Assembly (NCBI RefSeq): GCF_009379765.1
Contig: NZ_WHTD01000037.1
Location: 1-57,264 of the forward strand
Length of the DNA: 57,264 nucleotides
Direction of reading: 5' to 3'
Source of the DNA: Actinophytocola sp.
GTDB taxonomy: Bacteria; Actinomycetota; Actinomycetes; Mycobacteriales; Pseudonocardiaceae
The translations under genes and the position numbers were made by a program. Below the pieces are notes generated by a model that saw only the letters and a list, made by a program, of their open reading frames with translations, was not told where the DNA came from and did no database searches. Below are positions 40,165 through 47,672 of the stretch, piece by piece; the stretch's first letter is position 1, and each line of letters opens with the position of its first letter.

Positions 40165-41174
40165 CCCAGGCCCGGGCCACCGCGTCCGCCCGGTTCCACC
40201 TGGTCGTCGCGCTGGTCGCGGCGGCGTTGGCCGGCATGGCCGTCGGCCTCGCGCTGACCGCGGCCCAGCCGGTGCCGGGGGTGACCGAGCCGGACGCGGT
40301 GGTCCGGTACGGGCTGCCGGTCGTGCGGGTGGTGCTCGACCTGGCCGCGGTGGTGACGGTCGGGCTGAACCTGCTGCCGATCCTCATCGGCTACGACCGG
40401 CCCAAGCACGCCGAGCAGGTGCTGGGCGGCGCCCGGCGGGTGGCCGCGGTGGCGGCGCTCGGGTGGGCGCTCGCCGCGCTGGTCGCGCTCGTCATGCAGA
40501 CCGCCGAGGTCAAGCCGGGTACCGGTGTCTCGCCGGGCGCGGTCGCGGACTACGTGGCCGAGGTCGGCGCGGGCAAGGCGCTGGTTTTCGTCGCCGCGGT
40601 GGCGTTCGTGTCGTTCGGCCTGGGCATCGGATCGGTGCGGGTCGGCGAGTCCGTACCGGCCGAGCTGCGCACCGCCGTCGCGCTGTTCGGGCTGCTGCCG
40701 CTGCCGGTCACCGGGCACGCGACGAACTTCGCGTGGCGCGACTTCACGATGATCTCACTGGAGCTGCACGTGCTCGGCGCCGTGGCGTGGACCGGCGGGC
40801 TGGGCGCGGTGGTCGTGCTGCTCGCGACCAACCGGACGCTGCTGGCCACCGCGCTGCCCCGGTTCTCCCGGCTCGCCACCGTCTGCCTCGGGGTGGTGGC
40901 GGCGACCGGCCTGTTCAACGCGGTCGTCGAGCTGACCGGGGACCACAACCTCTTCGGCGCGCTCTTCGGCACCGGCTACGGCGTTCTCGTGCTGCTGAAG
41001 CTGACCTGCCTGACGCTGCTCGGCGCGCTGGGCGCCAACATCCGCTGGCGACTGATGCCGGGGATCGTGCGCCACCAGCGGACCGCGCTGGTCGGCTGGG
41101 CGGCGTTGGAGCTGTCGGTGATGGGGCTCGCGTTCGGTTTCGCGGTGGTGCTCAGCCGCGCCCCGGTCGCCTAG
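40161..41174 (+). CDS. copD: CopD-family copper transport protein
   Basis: 337 aa, eight or so membrane helices, ATG overlapping the CopC stop (ATGA). Family features include PVTGHATNFAWRDFTMISLELHVLGAVAWTGGLGAVV (conserved His and Trp-x-Gly), LPRFSRLATVCLGVVAATGLFNA and YGVLVLLKLTCLTLLGALGANIR. CopD imports copper from CopC, for copper enzymes such as oxidases or laccases. The TAG stop lies in the CTAG border of the second MITE-like element. Confidence 0.92.
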   Translation: MTQARATASARFHLVVALVAAALAGMAVGLALTAAQPVPGVTEPDAVVRYGLPVVRVVLDLAAVVTVGLNLLPILIGYDRPKHAEQVLGGARRVAAVAALGWALAALVALVMQTAEVKPGTGVSPGAVADYVAEVGAGKALVFVAAVAFVSFGLGIGSVRVGESVPAELRTAVALFGLLPLPVTGHATNFAWRDFTMISLELHVLGAVAWTGGLGAVVVLLATNRTLLATALPRFSRLATVCLGVVAATGLFNAVVELTGDHNLFGALFGTGYGVLVLLKLTCLTLLGALGANIRWRLMPGIVRHQRTALVGWAALELSVMGLAFGFAVVLSRAPVA

Positions 41175-41339
41175 TGTCCCCCGCCGGGAGTCTGTTGCGT
41201 GAGTCGGCGAGTCCAGGTTTCTGCTGGCAAGGCGCCGGTTCGTCCTCGTACCGGGTTGTACTCGGGCGGACCGGCGACGCCGCCAGCAGGAAGCTGGGCC
41301 GGCGAATCATGTGACGAACTTCCGGCGGGGGACACCAGC
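41171..41339. mobile_element. MITE-like structured element, copy 2
   Basis: The core 41175-41335 (161 bp) lies between CTAG (41171-41174) and CCAG (41336-41339). The ends are inverted: TGTCCCCCGCCGGGAGT on the left against the complement of TGTCCCCCGCCGGAAGT on the right. The central block TCCTCGTACCGGGTTGTACT and the flanking CTGGCAAGGCG and CGCCGCCAGC match copy 1 at 26219-26385. Stem positions that differ between copies change on both arms. No coding capacity. CTAG supplies the stop codon of copD. Confidence 0.7.
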
Positions 41340-41507
41340 CTGTTTTTTCGCCCCAGTTCGGTCATACGCGGTGCACGCCGGATTGGTTGCACGAACAGCC
41401 GCTCCGATACGGCGAACGGTGGCAACGACCGTTCATCGTGGGAACGGCCGGTGTGTGCTGGGCCACAGGGCGTCGCCGAGCCCCCGGATCGGCCCAACGG
41501 CGAATGG
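41340..41507. other. Gene-free stretch with an inverted-repeat motif
   Basis: Between the element and the next gene no coding sequence is credible. CGACCGTTC (41426-41434), 7 nt, then GAACGGCCG (41442-41450) forms a near-perfect dyad that recurs at 44458-44481. Confidence 0.5.
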
Positions 41508-41816
41508 TCAGTCCTGCTCGGTGAACTGCGCCGAGGACAGGCTCGACCGGCGGCGGATGACAGCGATCCGGGAGACCGTGCCGGTGCCCCTGCGCTCGAG
41601 CTCGCGACGGGTGATCCAACCGGCGGCGTGGTGGCGGTAGGCCTGCGACAGCAGGACGAGCTCGGCCAAGAAGTCGGCGGCTCTGTGCCGGCTCGCCTCG
41701 GGGAGCCTGGCGACGAGGGGCAGCTGGTCGGCCACCACCTGGTCCAACACACGCGCGGACGCCAGCGCACGTCGCACGCGCCTGCTCGGTCTGGTCACCT
41801 GCCTGCGCTTAGCCAC
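41508..41816 (-). CDS. Small basic hypothetical protein
   Basis: 102 aa from GTG 41816; a longer frame upstream has no binding site. GAGGTGG precedes the GTG and TAAGGT at 41854-41859 (minus) may be the -10 box. The sequence is Arg-rich at the start (VAKRRQVTRPSRRVRRAL), then helical (DQVVADQLPLVARLPEASRH), with WITRRELERRGTG near the end. No family recognised. The basic start might bind nucleic acid. The gene stands alone, 213 bp from its upstream neighbour. Confidence 0.5.
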   Translation of the reverse strand: MAKRRQVTRPSRRVRRALASARVLDQVVADQLPLVARLPEASRHRAADFLAELVLLSQAYRHHAAGWITRRELERRGTGTVSRIAVIRRRSSLSSAQFTEQD

Positions 41817-41853
41817 CGGGACGAACCACCTCGTTCGGGGAACGGGAGAGGCT

Positions 41854-41859
41854 ACCTTA
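41854..41859 (-). promoter_or_regulatory. -10 box of the small basic protein gene
   Basis: TAAGGT on the minus strand, about 37 bp upstream of GTG 41816. Further upstream at 41902-41917, TCACTCGATCGGGTGA is a near-perfect 16-bp palindrome that might be an operator. Confidence 0.4.
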
Positions 41860-42029
41860 ACAGAGCGTAGCGCGCTCATCCGCAACGTCCACTCCGGCCT
41901 GTCACTCGATCGGGTGATTTTCGATCTGACCTGCGAGGACGCCCTGGTGAGCACGGCATACCCATCGAGGACGTCGTATTTTGGCGACGCAGCGTTACGA
42001 CCCAGTGGACTGGCGTTAGACCGAACGGG

Positions 42030-42956
42030 TCAGGTGTAGCGCGCCCATCTGGCCGACCTGTCGCCCCGCCGAACGTCGGACAGCCTCCGGAACAGCTCCG
42101 GCCGCACCTCGGGCCGGCTGGACAGGATCGGAAGCACGCTGGTGATGAGCTTGAGCTCACGCACCTCGCGGAGCACCGGAAACCCCTCCCACCCGGTGAC
42201 GTCGAACCCGTAGGAGCGAACCAGCTCGCGGTAGCTCCCCACCGGCTCGCCGAACCGGACGATGCCGACGGCGAGTGGGGTCAGGTCCCACTCCGGCGGA
42301 CCCAGGCTCGCCGAGTCGAAGTCGCAGAGCACCGGACCGGCCGGACTCGGGATGAGGTTGCCCAGGTGCGCGTCGCCGTGCAGGAGCGAGGTGGGCAGCG
42401 CGAACTCGACACCGGCCAGCCGCGCGCTCACCTCGTCGCACCGATCCTGGAGAAACGCCAGGTCAGCGCCATCCAGCCCATCCGCCTCGCCGATCCGCCG
42501 CCGAACGTCGTCCAGTGGTTCCCATGCGGGCAGCGGAAACGCGGGCTCGGGCAGCTCGTGCAGCCTGTGGAGGAGTTTCGCCAGGTCCCGGCCGCGGACC
42601 CGACGGCCACCGTGCGGGACCGTCTCCCACACGGTGGCCAGGTACTCCCCGGCGGCCACCGGCTGCTCGACGCCGGGCACGAGCCGTACCGCCGGCAGGT
42701 CGTGCTCGGCGAGCCAGGTGGCCACCCGGACCACCTTGTCGACCCGGTGGCGCAGCGCGTTGGACGCGACTATCCGCACCACCACCGGCGCGCCGGCCAG
42801 CTCGAACACGGCGTTGTTGGTGCACCGCAGCAGCCGCGCGCCGGCCGGGTCGAGCCCGGCGGCGGCGCACACCGCGGTGAGGGCCTCGGCGAGGTTGTCG
42901 GGTGAGAACTGACCGCCGCGGCCCGGGGCCATGTCCGACGTGGACGTCGCGGTCAT
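42030..42956 (-). CDS. APH-family phosphotransferase
   Basis: 308 aa. The kinase-like fold of the aminoglycoside/choline phosphotransferase group: catalytic loop SLLHGDAHLGN (HGDxHxGN) and metal-binding CDFDSASLGPPEWDLTPL, with an N-lobe VVVRIVASNALRH. Such proteins phosphorylate hydroxyls on antibiotics, homoserine, choline or other small molecules. Proteins with this length and motif in actinobacteria are often of unknown substrate, so resistance is not implied. It lies 17 bp downstream of the XRE regulator gene on the same strand, so it may be regulated with it. Confidence 0.85.
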   Translation of the reverse strand: MTATSTSDMAPGRGGQFSPDNLAEALTAVCAAAGLDPAGARLLRCTNNAVFELAGAPVVVRIVASNALRHRVDKVVRVATWLAEHDLPAVRLVPGVEQPVAAGEYLATVWETVPHGGRRVRGRDLAKLLHRLHELPEPAFPLPAWEPLDDVRRRIGEADGLDGADLAFLQDRCDEVSARLAGVEFALPTSLLHGDAHLGNLIPSPAGPVLCDFDSASLGPPEWDLTPLAVGIVRFGEPVGSYRELVRSYGFDVTGWEGFPVLREVRELKLITSVLPILSSRPEVRPELFRRLSDVRRGDRSARWARYT

Positions 42957-42973
42957 TGGGCTGCCTTGTCGAG

Positions 42974-44353
42974 TCAGGACACGTCTGCGTCGTAGAACCT
43001 GCTGATGGTGTCGGACAGCTCCCGCGCGTCGGTGTAGTTGCGCCGCTTGTCCGCCTCGGCCTTGAGTGGCATGAGGCGGTCCTTGACACGCCGGGACTTG
43101 AGATGTTGGGCGAGGTCAACGGCCTGGTGGCCGATCTTGGCACCGTGGTCGATGTCGCCGTCGAGCAAGTGGTTGGTGGCCAGGAAGCTCAGGTTGAACG
43201 CCTTGCTCCTGGCCATGTCGTCGCCGTACGAGCCGATGGCCCGGTGCAGCGCGGGAATGGCGTACTTCGTGTGCTTGGGATCCACTTCCTGGGCCAGCAC
43301 GGTGTGCACCGTGCCGATCATGGCGTAGACGTCGTCCTCGTTGAAGAACTTCACCCAGTCCTCGGCCTCGCCCGAGTTCGACCTGGCGAACTCGTCGCGG
43401 GTACGGCCGATGAGCTTCATGGTCTGGTCCTCGTGGCCCATCATCGCGTAGGCCCAGGCCTGGTTGGCGCAGATGACCGCCACGGCCAGCTCGGAGCCCG
43501 ACTCCTGGGCGGCGATCTGGCCGAGCTGGAACATCTTGAGCGCGTCGTCGGGGGCTTCCTTGTGCAGGTAGACCCGGCCCATCCGGTAGAGGATGTTGGC
43601 GACCAGCTGGTTGGAGTCCCCTGCCTTGGCGAGCTCGAGAGCCCGCCCGAAGTGGTTGCGCGCCGAGTCGATCAGTCCGATGTCGAACGAGGTCCAACCG
43701 GCCAGGTTGTGCAGGTCCGCGAGCGCCACGTGGAGGCGTTGCTTGACCACTTCCGAGCCGGACGCGGACAGCATCTGCTGCCCCCACGACAGTTGGGCGA
43801 CGACGGCGTCCCGGCAGAACCCCCCGCCGTACTGGTAGTCCAGCGAGCGGAGTGCCCTGGTGGCCGCCTCTACCTGGCGGACATCGGTCATTCCGATCCG
43901 ACCAGGAGCGGGGGTCAACACGGGGTTGGACACCCACGATCCTGAGTCCGCGCCGAGTACATGCGCACCGACCGCCACGGCGGCGGCATGCGCAAGGAAC
44001 TTGCGACGCTTCACGTTCTCCGGCTCCTCAGCCTCCGGGGCTTCGCGCGTCTCGGCTACTCGTGTGGCCGTGACTTCGTCGTACGCGAGGCCCATGTATC
44101 CCCTGGGGACACCCAGGCCGTCGGCGATCCGCAACAGGACGTCGTAGGCCATGACCTGACGACCCTTGAGGATCTCCGACACCTCGGACTGTGACTGACC
44201 GGTCATCGCCGCGATCTGGCGTTGTGACACGCCTTTTCGTCGCAGCAGCTTGTAGATGGTGCTGACCTCCCGCGCCGCGAGCGCGTTTCGCATCTCCTGG
44301 GCTTCCCACACATCCGATGTAACGGAAGAGCTCTGAGATCCGATGGAGTTCAT
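42974..44353 (-). CDS. XRE-family regulator with TPR-like domain
   Basis: 459 aa. An N-terminal helix-turn-helix (about 33-90: LLRRKGVSQRQIAAMTGQSQ, SEVSEILKGR) is followed by a linker and a hydrophobic RRKFLAHAAAVAVGAHVLG stretch (about 115-135), a recurrent feature of these actinobacterial regulators. A long helical C-terminal half has TPR-like repeats (LVANILYRMGRVYLHKEAPDDALKMF). The layout resembles large developmental or antibiotic-related regulators of actinomycetes such as NsdA, but I would not name it. It is divergent from two small genes, with a dyad at 44458-44481 between them that could be its own operator. Confidence 0.85.
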   Translation of the reverse strand: MNSIGSQSSSVTSDVWEAQEMRNALAAREVSTIYKLLRRKGVSQRQIAAMTGQSQSEVSEILKGRQVMAYDVLLRIADGLGVPRGYMGLAYDEVTATRVAETREAPEAEEPENVKRRKFLAHAAAVAVGAHVLGADSGSWVSNPVLTPAPGRIGMTDVRQVEAATRALRSLDYQYGGGFCRDAVVAQLSWGQQMLSASGSEVVKQRLHVALADLHNLAGWTSFDIGLIDSARNHFGRALELAKAGDSNQLVANILYRMGRVYLHKEAPDDALKMFQLGQIAAQESGSELAVAVICANQAWAYAMMGHEDQTMKLIGRTRDEFARSNSGEAEDWVKFFNEDDVYAMIGTVHTVLAQEVDPKHTKYAIPALHRAIGSYGDDMARSKAFNLSFLATNHLLDGDIDHGAKIGHQAVDLAQHLKSRRVKDRLMPLKAEADKRRNYTDARELSDTISRFYDADVS

Positions 44354-44457
44354 TCCGCCCCCTCACAGTCCGCTGGGCGTCAGCAGCAATGTATGCGTAC
44401 TTCACAAGCAGCGAGAAGTCCGAATCGGTGAACCTGATCGGTCCGACCGAAGTTCAA

Positions 44458-44481
44458 CGACCGTTCACCGTGGAACGACCG
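44458..44481. promoter_or_regulatory. Inverted-repeat operator candidate in the XRE divergent promoter region
   Basis: CGACCGTTC (44458-44466), spacer ACCGTG, GAACGACCG (44473-44481). The arms match at seven of nine positions. The same dyad with a 7-nt spacer is at 41426-41450. Its place between divergent genes, one encoding a DNA-binding protein, suggests autoregulation. Confidence 0.5.
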
Positions 44482-44569
44482 CCGATCGGCGCTGTGACGC
44501 ACCAATCTGTGTTCTCAGGCACCAATGTAGTTGGTTGTAAGCGTACGAGCACGGAGGGAAGCAGCGACT

Positions 44570-44866
44570 GTGGAACTGGTCAAGACCGCCGTGACCGCAG
44601 CGCCGGCGCCAACCCGACGCCTGGCCGGCGAGGACCGGAGCCCCGCGGATCTCCGCGGCGACCTCCATGGCTCCGCCCTCGGCCGCCAGGTGTGGCGCAT
44701 CAACTGCGGTGACGTGGTCAACCGGGAACGCTGCCTCACCGTGCTCGTCGAACGCAATCGGGTGGTCCTCGTAGGGCCGCCGGGCGAAACCGCGGTCCTC
44801 ACCACTGGCCAGCTCGGCCAGCTGCGGACCGCGCTTCGTGAGGCCGCCGAACAGGCGGAAAGGTGA
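44570..44866 (+). CDS. Small hypothetical protein
   Basis: 98 aa from GTG 44570, with GGAGGG about 12 nt upstream; a TTG 39 bp earlier is less likely. The middle reads VWRINCGDVVNRERCLTVLVERNRVVLVGPPGETAVLT, a compact beta-rich domain with two Cys, and ends in a helix LGQLRTALREAAEQA. No known family is recognised. It is followed 13 bp later by a small Cys-rich protein and is divergent from the XRE gene, so the three genes may form one regulatory unit. Confidence 0.6.
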   Translation: MELVKTAVTAAPAPTRRLAGEDRSPADLRGDLHGSALGRQVWRINCGDVVNRERCLTVLVERNRVVLVGPPGETAVLTTGQLGQLRTALREAAEQAER

Positions 44867-44879
44867 CGGTGAGGTTTCG

Positions 44880-45251
44880 GTGGACGAGATACTCGGGCAG
44901 GTGCTGCGCAACGCGGTGTGGGAGCGGCTCGACATGCTCTCCGAGCTGGCCAACCGCGCAGACGCGCCGTCCCTGCTGTCCGTGGCCCGTTCCGAACTCC
45001 CGAGGCTGACCGAGGGTTGGCGAGCCATGCTCGCCGCGCACGAGCCGGACGACCGGGGCAACTGCCCGGCGTGCTCGTCCCGGTGGCGCCAGCAGAAGGC
45101 GCCGTGCTCGGTGTGGCAGGCGGCCTACGAACACCTGGTGGCGGGTGGCCTCGCTCCGAACCCGAACAACGCAAGGCACGCGATCGCCGAGCCCGCCCCC
45201 AAGGCGACGACCCGGACCGCGTCGCCCGGCAGGTTGGCGAGCGCCAGGTAG
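44880..45251 (+). CDS. Small zinc-ribbon-like hypothetical protein
   Basis: 123 aa from GTG 44880. The N-terminal helix EILGQVLRNAVWERLDMLSE is followed by a conserved-looking Cys cluster: GNCPACSSRWRQQKAPCSVWQAAYEHL, two residues between the first Cys pair and a third Cys 10 later, with a His shortly after. This could hold a metal. The tail is Ala/Pro/Arg-rich. The gene seems coupled to the upstream small gene. Function unknown. Confidence 0.6.
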   Translation: MDEILGQVLRNAVWERLDMLSELANRADAPSLLSVARSELPRLTEGWRAMLAAHEPDDRGNCPACSSRWRQQKAPCSVWQAAYEHLVAGGLAPNPNNARHAIAEPAPKATTRTASPGRLASAR

Positions 45252-45294
45252 GACCGGCGACCACGGCCTCCCGTGACCCCGCACGACGTGTGGC

Positions 45295-45300
45295 TACGGT
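45295..45300 (+). promoter_or_regulatory. Promoter -10 box of a candidate small RNA
   Basis: TACGGT with a possible -35 GTGACC 16 nt upstream (45273-45278). The expected start is about 45307, where an ATG also occurs. Confidence 0.45.
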
Positions 45301-45306
45301 CGCCTG

Positions 45307-45540
45307 ATGGACCGGCGGTTCGATTCGTCAGCACCCCCGAGCTCGACGAACACCGGGCCGCCGGTTCTCAACAGAGGAACCGGCAATCACCCGCCGATGA
45401 CAACTCCACAAGCTCCACGGACCGGTGCTGTTGTATTCCCCTCCCCCGACCAGCATCGGTCCGTGGCTCCACTCCGGACGACCCTGCTCGCGCCTTGCGC
45501 TCGCCGGGTCGTTTCGCGTGACTCTGGGGGCCGAGCCCCC
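45307..45540 (+). ncRNA. Candidate structured small RNA with a C-rich loop
   Basis: Four consecutive hairpins follow the -10 box: TTCGTC/GACGAA (45324-45350); GCCGGTTC/GAACCGGC (45360-45384, perfect 8 bp); CCACGGACCGGTGCTG/CAGCATCGGTCCGTGG (45415-45466, 16 pairs, one of them G-T); and the G/C repeat hairpin (45526-45540), which could end it. The loop of the long hairpin is C-rich (CCCCTCCCCC within 45431-45450), complementary to Shine-Dalgarno-like sequences. It matches no RNA family I know. The ends are guesses. Confidence 0.4.
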
Positions 45541-45580
45541 AGACCCCCACGGTGCGAGCTCCCCCCGACCCAGCGTGGTC
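45526..45580 (+). repeat. G/C hairpin repeat, copy 2
   Basis: GGGGGC-CGA-GCCCCC, then GACCCCCACGGTGCGAG and CCGACCCAGCGTGGTC, the same order as at 1975-2026 and (minus strand) 51071-51128. No tRNA precedes this copy. Confidence 0.75.
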
Positions 45581-45688
45581 CCGGTTCCAAGGTGACCAGC
45601 TTTCGCTCTCGCTTCGCTCGCTCGCCTTTCGCTCGCTCGCCCTTTTTTGGCGTATGCGCTTCCATTCCTGGGGCTCCTTTTGGTTTGG

Positions 45689-45733
45689 ATACAAGACTTT
45701 TCAGATTGGGGGTTTCGTATACAAAGTTTTGTG
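45689..45733. promoter_or_regulatory. AT-rich paired operator candidate upstream of the TetR gene
   Basis: ATACAAGACTTTTCA (45689-45703) and ATACAAAGTTTTGTG (45719-45733) are two related sites. The second contains ACAAA-GT-TTTGT, an inverted repeat. This AT-rich patch is unusual for the region and lies 60-100 bp before the TetR start, where an autoregulatory site would be. Confidence 0.45.
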
Positions 45734-45791
45734 GAGGTCTAGGCCACCTGCGGGCAGGATGGAGGTAGGCCCCCGGCTAGGAGTACATGTG

Positions 45792-46397
45792 GTGACCTCC
45801 GTTCCGTTGCGAAAGCAACCAGTGCAGCGGCGCAGCGCGAAACGCGTCGAGCAGATGCTCAAGGCCTGTGCCGCGCTCATCGACGAGCTCGGCTACGACG
45901 GTGTCACCACCACGCTCATCGCCGAGCGCGCCGGGGTTGCGGTGGGGTCGCTCTACCAGTTCTTTCCCGACAAGCGCGCGGTCGTGCAGGCACTCACCAA
46001 GCGCAACCTCGACTACTTCACCGCCGAGATCGACCGGCGGCTCGACTGGGACCACCTCGAGCACTGGTGGCACGGCGTCGACACGATCATCGACATCTAC
46101 GTCGAGATGTACCGGGAGATCCCCGGGTTCGCCCGGGTGCGCTTCGGCGATGTCATCGACCTGCGGTTCATCGACGACGAGCGGGACAACAACACAGTCA
46201 TCGCCGACCAGATCGCGGGGCTCGTCGCGCAGAAGGTCAACGTGCCGGTCGAAAGCCTCTACCGGACCATCACCATCGCCAGCGACATCGGCGACACCAT
46301 CCTCGCGCTCGCGTTCCGGCGCAAGCTCTTCGGCGAGCAGGACATGATCGACGAGGCCAAGCGAGTCGTCCGCGCGTACCTGGCCCGCGAGTTCTAA
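45792..46397 (+). CDS. TetR/AcrR-family transcriptional regulator
   Basis: 201 aa from GTG 45792; in-frame GTG 45789 and ATG 45759 are alternatives, and TAGGAG at 45778-45783 would allow a leaderless start. The helix-turn-helix (about 15-60) reads AACAALIDELGYDGVTTTLIAERAGVAVGSLYQFFPDK apart from small differences. The ligand domain (about 75-195) is helical, with WWHGVDTIIDIYVEMYREIPGF. Targets are unknown; the divergent AT-rich region upstream may be its own operator. Its stop overlaps the convergent stop of the PLP-enzyme gene. Confidence 0.9.
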   Translation: MTSVPLRKQPVQRRSAKRVEQMLKACAALIDELGYDGVTTTLIAERAGVAVGSLYQFFPDKRAVVQALTKRNLDYFTAEIDRRLDWDHLEHWWHGVDTIIDIYVEMYREIPGFARVRFGDVIDLRFIDDERDNNTVIADQIAGLVAQKVNVPVESLYRTITIASDIGDTILALAFRRKLFGEQDMIDEAKRVVRAYLAREF

Positions 46398-47644
46398 CCG
46401 AAGCTCCGCCCTTCGCCGCGGTAGGTCGGCACCGCGTGGGTGACCCGGTCGCCCTCGATCACCTGGTACTCGGTGAACCGCTCGGCCAGCTCGCCGGCCT
46501 TCGTGTGCCGCAGCCACACCCGGTCGCCGATGCGCAGGTCGCGGGCCGCCCGCCCGGTCACCGGCGTCTGCACCTCGCCCGCGCCCTCCACGCCCAGCAG
46601 CTTCAGGCCCGCCGGCAGGTACGGGCTCGGCAGCCGATCCTTGCCGACCGGGCCCGAGGCGATGAAGCCACCGCTGAACAGGGTCGCGATCGCGGGCCGC
46701 GGCTTGCGCGCCACCGGCAGCGCGAACAGCACGGCCGGAGCCGGCGCGAACCGCCGGTAGTTGTCGAACAGCGTGGGCCCGATCAGCCCCGAACCGGCCG
46801 CGACCTCGGTGACCGACTCGTCGAGCCCGGTCGTCTCGATGCTCCCGGTGCCGCCGCCGTTGACGAACTCCAGGTCGGCGACCGCTCGCACCCCGGCCAC
46901 CGCCGCGGTCCGCCGAGCGGCCAGCTCGTGCGCCGAACGGTCCTGCATCCAGCGCAACACCGCGCCGGTGATCGGCTTGCCGGCCGGATGGTCACCGAGA
47001 CCCGCGATCTGCCCCTCGTAGCCCATCAGCCCGACCAGCCGGAACCCCGGACGGTCGGCCACCGCGGCGGCCAGCGCGCCGGCCTGCGCAGCGGTGAACA
47101 CCGGCGAGCGGCGGGTGCCGACGTGGGCGAGATCGCGCCCCAGCAGCGGTCGCCAGGACACGTCCAGCTCCAGGCACACCCGGATGTCCGGGTGCCCGAC
47201 ACCGAGCGCGGCGTCGACAAGGTCCAGATGTGCCACCGAGTCGACCATGATCGACACATGCGAACGAGCGTGGTCGTCCTCGGCCATCGCGCGCAGCGCG
47301 GCGTGGTCGGTGGTCGGGTAGGCCACCAGCAGATCCGTATCGGCGAGGTCGGTGCCCGCCCACTCGCCGGTGAGCCACAGCGCCTCGGGCAGCGCGTAGG
47401 ACATGACCCCGGTGAAGCCGTCCCGGCGCAGCACCCGCTCCAGCAGGAACCGGCAGCGGATCGACTTGCTGGCCACCCGGATCGGCCGACCGGCGGCACG
47501 CCGCACCAGGTCCGAGGCGTTGTGGTCGAATGCGTCGAGGTCGACGACGGCGAGCGGCGCGTCAAGGTGCTTCGTCGCAGCGTTCAAGGTCGCAGCGTTC
47601 AAGGTCGCAGCGTTGAACCTCATGAGGTGCGTTTCGTCGGGCAC
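46394..47644 (-). CDS. Type III PLP enzyme (alanine racemase-like; amino-acid deaminase/aldolase)
   Basis: 416 aa from GTG 47644, with TACGGT 6 nt upstream (leaderless). ATG 47623 is an alternative. The N-terminal TIM barrel has APLAVVDLDAFDHNASDL and VASKSIRCRFLL, with the PLP Lys in SKS. VNGGGTGSIE binds phosphate. The C-terminal beta domain has IGDRVWLRHTKAGELAERF, with the metal-binding His of D-threonine-aldolase-like enzymes. This branch covers D-amino-acid deaminases and aldolases. The first residues are a LNAAT repeat made by 15-bp units. It is divergent from the lactone oxidase, so the two may share regulation. Confidence 0.85.
   Translation of the reverse strand: MPDETHLMRFNAATLNAATLNAATKHLDAPLAVVDLDAFDHNASDLVRRAAGRPIRVASKSIRCRFLLERVLRRDGFTGVMSYALPEALWLTGEWAGTDLADTDLLVAYPTTDHAALRAMAEDDHARSHVSIMVDSVAHLDLVDAALGVGHPDIRVCLELDVSWRPLLGRDLAHVGTRRSPVFTAAQAGALAAAVADRPGFRLVGLMGYEGQIAGLGDHPAGKPITGAVLRWMQDRSAHELAARRTAAVAGVRAVADLEFVNGGGTGSIETTGLDESVTEVAAGSGLIGPTLFDNYRRFAPAPAVLFALPVARKPRPAIATLFSGGFIASGPVGKDRLPSPYLPAGLKLLGVEGAGEVQTPVTGRAARDLRIGDRVWLRHTKAGELAERFTEYQVIEGDRVTHAVPTYRGEGRSFG
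47574..47618. repeat. 15-bp tandem repeat in the N-terminal coding region of the PLP enzyme
   Basis: Three units (47574-47588, 47589-47603, 47604-47618), the first two identical, the third differing in its last bases. On the coding strand they encode NAATL, NAATL and NAATK. The unit length is a multiple of three, so changes stay in frame. Confidence 0.8.
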
Positions 47645-47650
47645 GCACCC

Positions 47651-47656
47651 ACCGTA
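47651..47656 (-). promoter_or_regulatory. -10 box, leaderless PLP-enzyme gene
   Basis: TACGGT on the minus strand, 6 nt before GTG 47644. Confidence 0.5.
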
Positions 47657-47672
47657 GGACCTGGGAGGATCC

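Larger units (their letters stand above)
45252..45791. other. Gene-free 540-bp stretch with hairpins, a repeat copy and an AT-rich operator region
   Basis: Contents in order: a promoter-like TACGGT (45295-45300), hairpins at 45324-45350, 45360-45384 and 45415-45466, the G/C repeat (45526-45580), CGCTCGCTCGCC-type runs (45600-45650) and an AT-rich block (45650-45733) with paired TACAA motifs just before the TetR gene. The 153-codon frame starting at 45307 has no family and no typical codon pattern; I do not call it a gene. Confidence 0.6.

Noticed and set aside
41902..41917. Near-perfect palindrome TCACTCGATCGGGTGA as a BldD site
   Set aside because: Spacing does not fit the BldD consensus as I know it; noted only as a possible operator.
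45415..45466. tRNA-like or known riboswitch structure
   Set aside because: Only long stems; no acceptor/T-arm signature and no riboswitch consensus recognised. Kept as a candidate small RNA only.
45307..45768. 153-codon frame starting at an ATG 6 nt after a TACGGT box
   Set aside because: Runs through three hairpins and the dispersed G/C repeat; low complexity (Pro/Arg/Ser), no domain. Better explained as non-coding.
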